From Marthasterias glacialis (lineage: Eukaryota > Echinodermata > Asteroidea > Forcipulatida > Asteriidae): a stretch of DNA of 64,000 nt. Positions 59,728 to 64,000 of this stretch are shown in pieces. Where the stretch lies: contig OU452230.1 in assembly GCA_911728455.2 (NCBI GenBank), forward strand, positions 10,540,377 to 10,604,376, in the 5' to 3' direction. The notes beneath the pieces were generated by a model. It was not told the DNA's origin, ran no database searches, and worked only from the letters and a program-made list of their open reading frames with translations. Made by a program: the position numbers and the translations under genes. Every line of letters begins with the position of its first letter. Position 1 is the stretch's first letter.

Positions 59728-61600
59728 CTACACGTTAGCTGCCAAATGATACTCCATTAGGCCGTTTGGCCGTATCAGCACTGGTTGCGCCACCAACATA
59801 GTAATCACACTCGGAAACCAATGTTGAATTGGCCAATTGGGAACTACAAGCAAAACTTCTGCTTGGTCCTGCTGAATCTTTTAAAGTACACGGCCAATCA
59901 GACTGAATGGAGGAAAATAATAACAACGGAAATTAATCCATGATAATGAAAAGGCATCAATTGCATAAGCTTCAGGGTCTGGTTTCCAAGCAACATATGG
60001 CTTCAGTTGGTAATTTAATCTTGAAGCAAATAAGTCAATATCTGGTGTGAAAATCAGATTTATCAATTGCCGGAATAAGTGCGACTTAAGCATCCACTCG
60101 ATATCAACGTTCGTACGCCTGGACTCTATGTCAGCATGAATGTTCAATTTGCCAGGTATGTGTGATGCTGACAACCAAATATTTCTGGTAATACACCAAA
60201 GCCAAATATCTTTTGCAAGGTCATTGCACGCTTTTGAGTGAATGCCACCCATGTTATTGACGTAAGTCACTGCTATTACATTGTCCAATTGTAATCGGAC
60301 ATGTGTTTGAGCAGAACGACTTATAAGCCAAAAATCCAGCTAGAAGTTCAAAAAAATTAATGTGATTTTGCACCTCTTGCGGGGTCCAATGACCCCAGTA
60401 CATTGCCCATTGCATTCGGCACCCCATCCTATTTGAGATGCATCCGATGATACAACTATATTTGGCTGGGATTGTACAGTTAAGCATTTAAAAGCTTGTT
60501 CGGATTCAATAATATCAATCCATCATGTCAGCACATCCTTTTTATTTGGTGACAAACTCATTGAATTATCATAGTCGTTGTTATTATTCTTAAGTGCATC
60601 TATTTTATCCCATTCAATATGATGATAAAATAATTTATCATAAGCAAGTCCTGGAAGACATGACACTAACTTTCCAATTACTTGAGCCACCTCTCGTATC
60701 GAGGGCGATTTCTTCAAGAGCAAATTATTGCTTAAGTCCTGAACTTTAGCTGACTTATTTATTGTTAATGATACAGTCATATCAATGGAATTTAGCACAA
60801 ATCCCAAAAAGGTACATATTTTGTCAGGTTTAAATACCGACTTAATGTCATGTACAATAAACCCCTTATGGGTCAATAAGTTCGTGATTGCATTTACATG
60901 TGCAACAATTCTCATAGGACTCGCCAAACAAAAGTGAGTCATCAATGTAAGCTACTGACTTAAAGCCACGAGTTCTTAAGCAAGAGTAAATAGGCTTCAT
61001 CAGCTTTGTAAAAATACGGAGAGCACAAGCAAGCCCATTTGGAAGACAAGTACTGATACAAAGTGCCCCTACAGAGGAATTTTAAATATTCCTTGTGCAG
61101 TGCAACCGGTACAGTATAGTACGCATCCTGTAAGTCAACAGATGCCATATAGCAATCCTTTGTCATTAAGTTTACGGCAGACTGTAGTGTCTCCATCTTA
61201 AAATGACGGTATGTTACAAATCTGTTTAACGATTTCAAGTTAAGGATCATTCTATAAGATCCATCCTTCTTTGGTCGAAGAAAGATGTTTGAAACAAACT
61301 GTCCGTAATCATGGTTGGTTATCTCAATCACCCCTTTGTTAAGAAGCTTTTCAACCTCTTGACCTATAATTTGCCATTCACTTTGGCTTAGGGCAATTTA
61401 CTTTGGTACTTTCATTTGAAAGGAAGTGTTGTCGAATTCAATGTGTAATCCCTGAACTATGTCTAGTATTGAGGTATCTGATGTAATTTGTCTCCATTCT
61501 TGGATATACATGTTTAGTCTACCCGCTATCAATGGGGTTGCTTGTGCACTAGTAACAATGTTAGTGCTCACCTGTGTTTCATCGGGTGTTGCATTTACAT
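59728..61600 (-). pseudogene. DIRS-type reverse transcriptase and RNase H pseudogene
   Basis: The N-terminal part (AGRLNMYIQEWRQITSD) is followed by an in-frame TAA at 61,398-61,400, then by the RT fingers and palm (FLRPKKDGSYRMILNLKSLN, SVDLQDAYYTVP). A one-base shift near 61,048 moves the frame to CLPNGLACALRIFTKLMKP and the catalytic YIDD (60,938-60,949). Another shift near 60,912 leads to the thumb and connection (CTFLGFVLNS, IREVAQVIGKLVSCLPGLAY). A TGA at about 60,524 replaces the first Trp of the WW pair usual here. RNase H acidic residues are still readable across two further shifts: Asp in SSDAS (60,442), Glu in FFELLAG (60,347) and Asp in LDNVIAV (60,283). The domain closes with DLFASRLN and WKPDPEAYAIDAF, then a linker to the stop at 59,728-59,730. 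The RT/RH enzyme would copy the element RNA; this copy cannot. Confidence 0.9.
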
Positions 61601-62802
61601 GCGGTTGCCTTGGCCTCTCCTGCCTCGTCGGGATGAATAGTTGCCCCTTTGATAATTGGCATTGTACTGGCTGCTGTTGCGCCAGTTTTTTTACGAGGAG
61701 CCACGCCCATCTGCAAAGTTCTGGAAATATTGTCCTCTACGTGACGGCCATGTGGAGGCTGACCTCCCATATTGTGTGTTCGATTTTCCAATTTTTATGC
61801 CAACTTTGTTGGTTGCACTGATGTCTTCCTTTTTAGGCAAGTCGTCGCCGAACAAATGTTTGGTTTGGGGAAGAGTTTGGGTGCATAATTGCCTGTACAG
61901 CGAATTCAGCTCTGGCTTAATCAATTCTCTCCGGCGATTATTTAATTCAAAATGGCCGTGCGCTAACAATGTCAACGCATCAATGGCCAATTTCACGTCT
62001 TTTTATACCATTATCAGTTAGTTGTACAAGCGGAACAAGGGATGCCATTAGTAATCCCTGTACTTTTTTACTTTTTGACATTTAATGTCAAGAGACCTTG
62101 AACTGGGTTTTAGTTGAGACCAGATTTCTGGATTAACAGCAGTTTTTGTGATATTTTCACAATTTTGTGGCTGGGGGTATTTGTTTTGTTTTGTCGCTAG
62201 TTTTTCATCAGACATTTTTGTTTTCAAAATTCTATCCACTAGCGTTGCAAGTTTATCCTTAACTTTTGGTCCAGTAGGCCTACTGTCCTCAGCCTCATAT
62301 TCTTGCTGAATATCCCCAGAAAATAAGTCTCAGCTGATGATTCATTGGCAGAAATAATCAAACCCTCAATTTGTGCGTCAGAATTGTCATTGGCACTGCT
62401 TTCCTGCAACTTGACTTTCTTTCCCACCTGGTCATTGCTTTGAGTTTGGGCTTTGCGTTTTGGGTTATTTAACCCCGCAAAATGGGCTGTCATCGCCCCT
62501 GCTATTTGGGCAATAACTTGTTGCATAATCCACAAAGGAATCATTTAACATCTGAAACATCTCACATTACTGAGCGAATTTTCGCCTTGCTGAGTTGCCA
62601 ATGAATCAGAGGCATTTGACTGGGGTACATGTACTCGCATTCGTTTAGTTGCCGGTTTTTACCTTTTAGAAGTACCCTTTCCTTTACATTTCCCAACTTG
62701 TTGTTTAACAGCAGGCAGCACTGGCTGACTTTCCGGAGATTTTTCCGTAGTAGATTTGCTGTTCTGTCTAGTGGGTGTGGCATGTAACGAGAAGTCTGAC
62801 AT
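61595..62802 (-). pseudogene. DIRS-type Gag pseudogene
   Basis: The likely start is the ATG at 62,802 (MSDFSLHATP...), which opens a Ser/Lys-rich segment that meets a stop after about 47 codons. A second frame from 62,544 down to 62,239 and a third over about 62,310-62,048 carry the family's characteristic middle part: LDRILKTK-like helix, YPQPQNCENITKTAVNPEIW, then SLDIKCQKVKK. After another frameshift, 61,996-61,691 contains DALTLLAHGHFELNNRRREL and LFGDDLPKK, typical of the Gag core of DIRS elements. An in-frame TAA follows GRGSS, and beyond it the same frame continues with an Arg/Gly-rich tail (RRGRRGQGN) to the stop at 61,595. Such tails suit nucleic-acid binding in the Gag particle. Intactness is excluded. 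Confidence 0.85.
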
Positions 62803-62906
62803 TGCAGACACTAGGTATCCAACTCTAACACGCTGTCGACATAGGCCTCGGCCATTCTAACTCAACAGCATGTACTGAATACAAACACAATTTGTCGCTG
62901 AACAAA

Positions 62907-63374
62907 ACACCCATCCAGTAGGCCACGCCCACCATAGCAATGACCAAACAACCACACACAACGTGTCACGATCGCCGCATGATGGATGTACATGAACATG
63001 TACATGTATGTGCGAAACCTGGCATCATGGTACATACACACGCCGTGTGTTGCATGTTCACCGAAAGCACTTCTCTCCGTTGGACTTTGGTTTTGGAAAA
63101 GGCCAAAAATGTACATTTCCTCTCTTGTCAGGGTATTGAGAGTCAGAGTTACAATCAAAAAATAAACACCCTTTGACCATGGTTAAGGATAAAACTCGTT
63201 GGTAAAGGAATTGCCCTGAACACAAAACAAAAGTAAAGTCAACGAAAAAGTGTGTAGTAAACAATACACAAATTAAAAAGTTATGTCGGACAAAATGGCG
63301 GTAATTTGTTGGACCTTAAATCACGCATTGTGATTGGTCAATTTGTCAAGGGGCGTGGCCTACTGGATCGGTGT
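62907..63374. repeat. Inverted repeat with 24-bp arms around 420 bp
   Basis: The left arm at 62,907-62,930 ends in ATCCAGTAGGCCACGCCC (62,913-62,930). The reverse complement of that 18-mer lies at 63,351-63,368, and the arms agree in 23 of 24 bases when extended outward to 63,374. Inside the arms, at the same distance of 11 bases, both carry GACCAA, so the similarity probably once extended further. The structure resembles terminal inverted repeats of a small non-autonomous element or part of the split repeats of a DIRS element. No clear target-site duplication flanks it. Confidence 0.75.
63292..63360 (-). promoter_or_regulatory. Promoter-like cluster facing the retroelement
   Basis: Read leftward on the minus strand, a GC/CACCC-type box GGCCACGCCCC (63,360-63,350), a CCAAT box in TGACCAATC (63,340-63,332) and CCGCCATTTT (63,301-63,292, a YY1-type site) follow each other, about 490 bp ahead of the gag start. 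The order and orientation suit an RNA polymerase II promoter without a TATA box. All three are short motifs, so the assignment is inferred. Confidence 0.4.
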
Positions 63375-63466
63375 ATTATATCCGTCCGCTCCGCGGCTGG
63401 GTTTAAAGCACAATGATCCTGCTGGGCGGCAAGCGCTACCTCATACGGAATGGAGGTGACGTAGAA

Positions 63467-64000
63467 TCCAGCGCATACGGCCATGCTGTGTGTACGTCAA
63501 CATTAGCCGAGGCCGCTACGTGTGTGCTGGACCAAATCCAGAAAAAAAGAAGAAAAAAAACACCGAAAAAAGAAGTCGGCAGCGCCACGGCCAATAACTT
63601 TCTTGTACCTGCAGTTAGCTGCCATAGTCCTGCATCCGAAAATCTGGTTTTTCCGGCCACATCCAGGGCCATCTTCCGCCTTGAAACGACCAGGGAGCGG
63701 GGCTGCTCCGAATGCGCTTCTTCAAACGCCTGACTAATGGCACTTTTGTACCAAAGCTGTAACACTAGAGTAAAACCAAGACTTAGCAACGGCTCTATCT
63801 CCCAAAGTATTGGCGGGAAACTGACAAGTCTGACACTGTTGGAAAGCCCTACTCGAGGGCTTTCCGAAAATGCCGGTCTTGGGACTGCGGGATAAACAGG
63901 GAGGATGCCAGGGACCGCGGAGTGAGGACACCCCGAGGATGTCCAGTGCATACGGCCATGCTGTGTGTACGTCAACAATAGCCAAGGCCGGTTTGTGTGT
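63467..64000. repeat. Satellite resumes: diverged monomer plus the start of another
   Basis: Homology restarts at TCCAGCGCATACGGCCATGC (63,467). One complete unit runs to 63,941 (475 bp) and the next starts at TCCAG 63,942 and is cut by the window end. The first unit lacks about 27 bp around the CTCCAGAAATAATGGGGCTAG block, has a longer, interrupted A-tract region (63,540-63,576), and reads TACCTGCAGTTAGC instead of the perfect SbfI palindrome. It still has the hairpin GGAAAGCCC...GGGCTTTCC. It shares GCATACGGCC with the diverged edge monomers at 47.4-56 kb. Confidence 0.93.

Larger units (their letters stand above)
59137..62802 (-). mobile_element. Degenerate DIRS-like tyrosine-recombinase retrotransposon
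   Basis: Read on the minus strand, remnants of Gag, reverse transcriptase, RNase H and tyrosine recombinase follow each other in the order known for DIRS/Ngaro-type elements. These retrotransposons use a tyrosine recombinase instead of an integrase and therefore leave no target-site duplication. The copy is dead: at least three breaks lie in gag, several frameshifts and stops in the polymerase region, and the recombinase loses family similarity before its catalytic C-terminal half. No methyltransferase domain and no complete terminal or internal complementary repeats were found, so DIRS and Ngaro cannot be told apart with certainty. The long inverted repeat at 62,907-63,374 may belong to its 5' end. 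Confidence 0.88.
62803..63466. other. Non-coding segment between the retroelement and the resumed satellite
   Basis: It contains two arms of an inverted repeat (62,907-62,930 and 63,351-63,374), an ACATGTACATGT-rich stretch near 62,988-63,010, and a promoter-like cluster near 63,292-63,360. Short open frames on both strands show no recognisable domain. It may include the 5' untranslated or terminal-repeat region of the minus-strand retroelement. Confidence 0.55.

Noticed and set aside
61459..62021. Plus-strand frames of 120 and 121 codons
   Set aside because: They are antisense to the recognisable Gag and polymerase remnants.
62940..63264. Short frames on both strands between the retroelement and the right satellite
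   Set aside because: They overlap each other, contain no domain and fall in the inverted-repeat segment.

Overview
The window looks like heterochromatic or satellite-rich DNA from a eukaryote, most likely an invertebrate animal. About 57.4 kb of the 64 kb is one tandem-repeat family with a unit of about 485 bp. The only recognisable protein remnants are a broken DIRS-type (tyrosine-recombinase) retrotransposon and a short CxxC-type fragment that I only partly recognise. I see no intact host gene, rRNA, tRNA, CRISPR array or bacterial feature. The species cannot be named from the sequence alone. DIRS elements of this kind are known from cnidarians, echinoderms, molluscs, lancelets, fish and others.

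Layout. (1) 1-56,904: a head-to-tail satellite array of about 118 monomers, already under way at base 1. Most monomers are 483-488 bp; deletion variants are 472, 467-469, 430 and 328 bp. Every typical monomer carries a 9-bp-stem hairpin, two spaced A-tracts, a 10-bp GAAATTTC-centred palindrome and a 12-bp palindrome around an SbfI/PstI site. Above the monomer level there are layers of higher-order duplication. There is a long-range period of about 22.3 kb (46 monomers) and a shift of 8,721 bp (18 monomers). Local doubled blocks of 7, 6, 5, 3 and 2 monomers follow from left to right. From about 54.1 kb the monomers stop pairing up, become more divergent and acquire deletions, as expected at an array edge. 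(2) 56,905-59,136: AT-rich, apparently non-repetitive DNA with a cluster of three perfect inverted repeats, a purine tract and a short degraded reading frame. (3) 59,137-62,802, minus strand: a decayed DIRS-like retroelement in the order Gag, reverse transcriptase plus RNase H, tyrosine recombinase. It is broken by several frameshifts and stops and lacks the recombinase C-terminus. (4) 62,803-63,466: non-coding DNA with a long-spaced inverted repeat and a promoter-like cluster (GC box, CCAAT box, CCGCCATTTT) pointing leftward toward the retroelement. (5) 63,467-64,000: the same satellite resumes as a diverged monomer, at almost exactly the monomer phase where the left array stopped.

Interpretation. 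The satellite grew by repeated segmental duplication on several length scales. The 6.56-kb block carrying the dead retroelement either inserted into the edge of the array or separates two arrays whose unit has fixed ends. The reading frames seen in the satellite on both strands depend on the length of an A-tract that varies from monomer to monomer, so I do not treat them as genes. Sequence comparisons here were made by eye; percentages were not computed.
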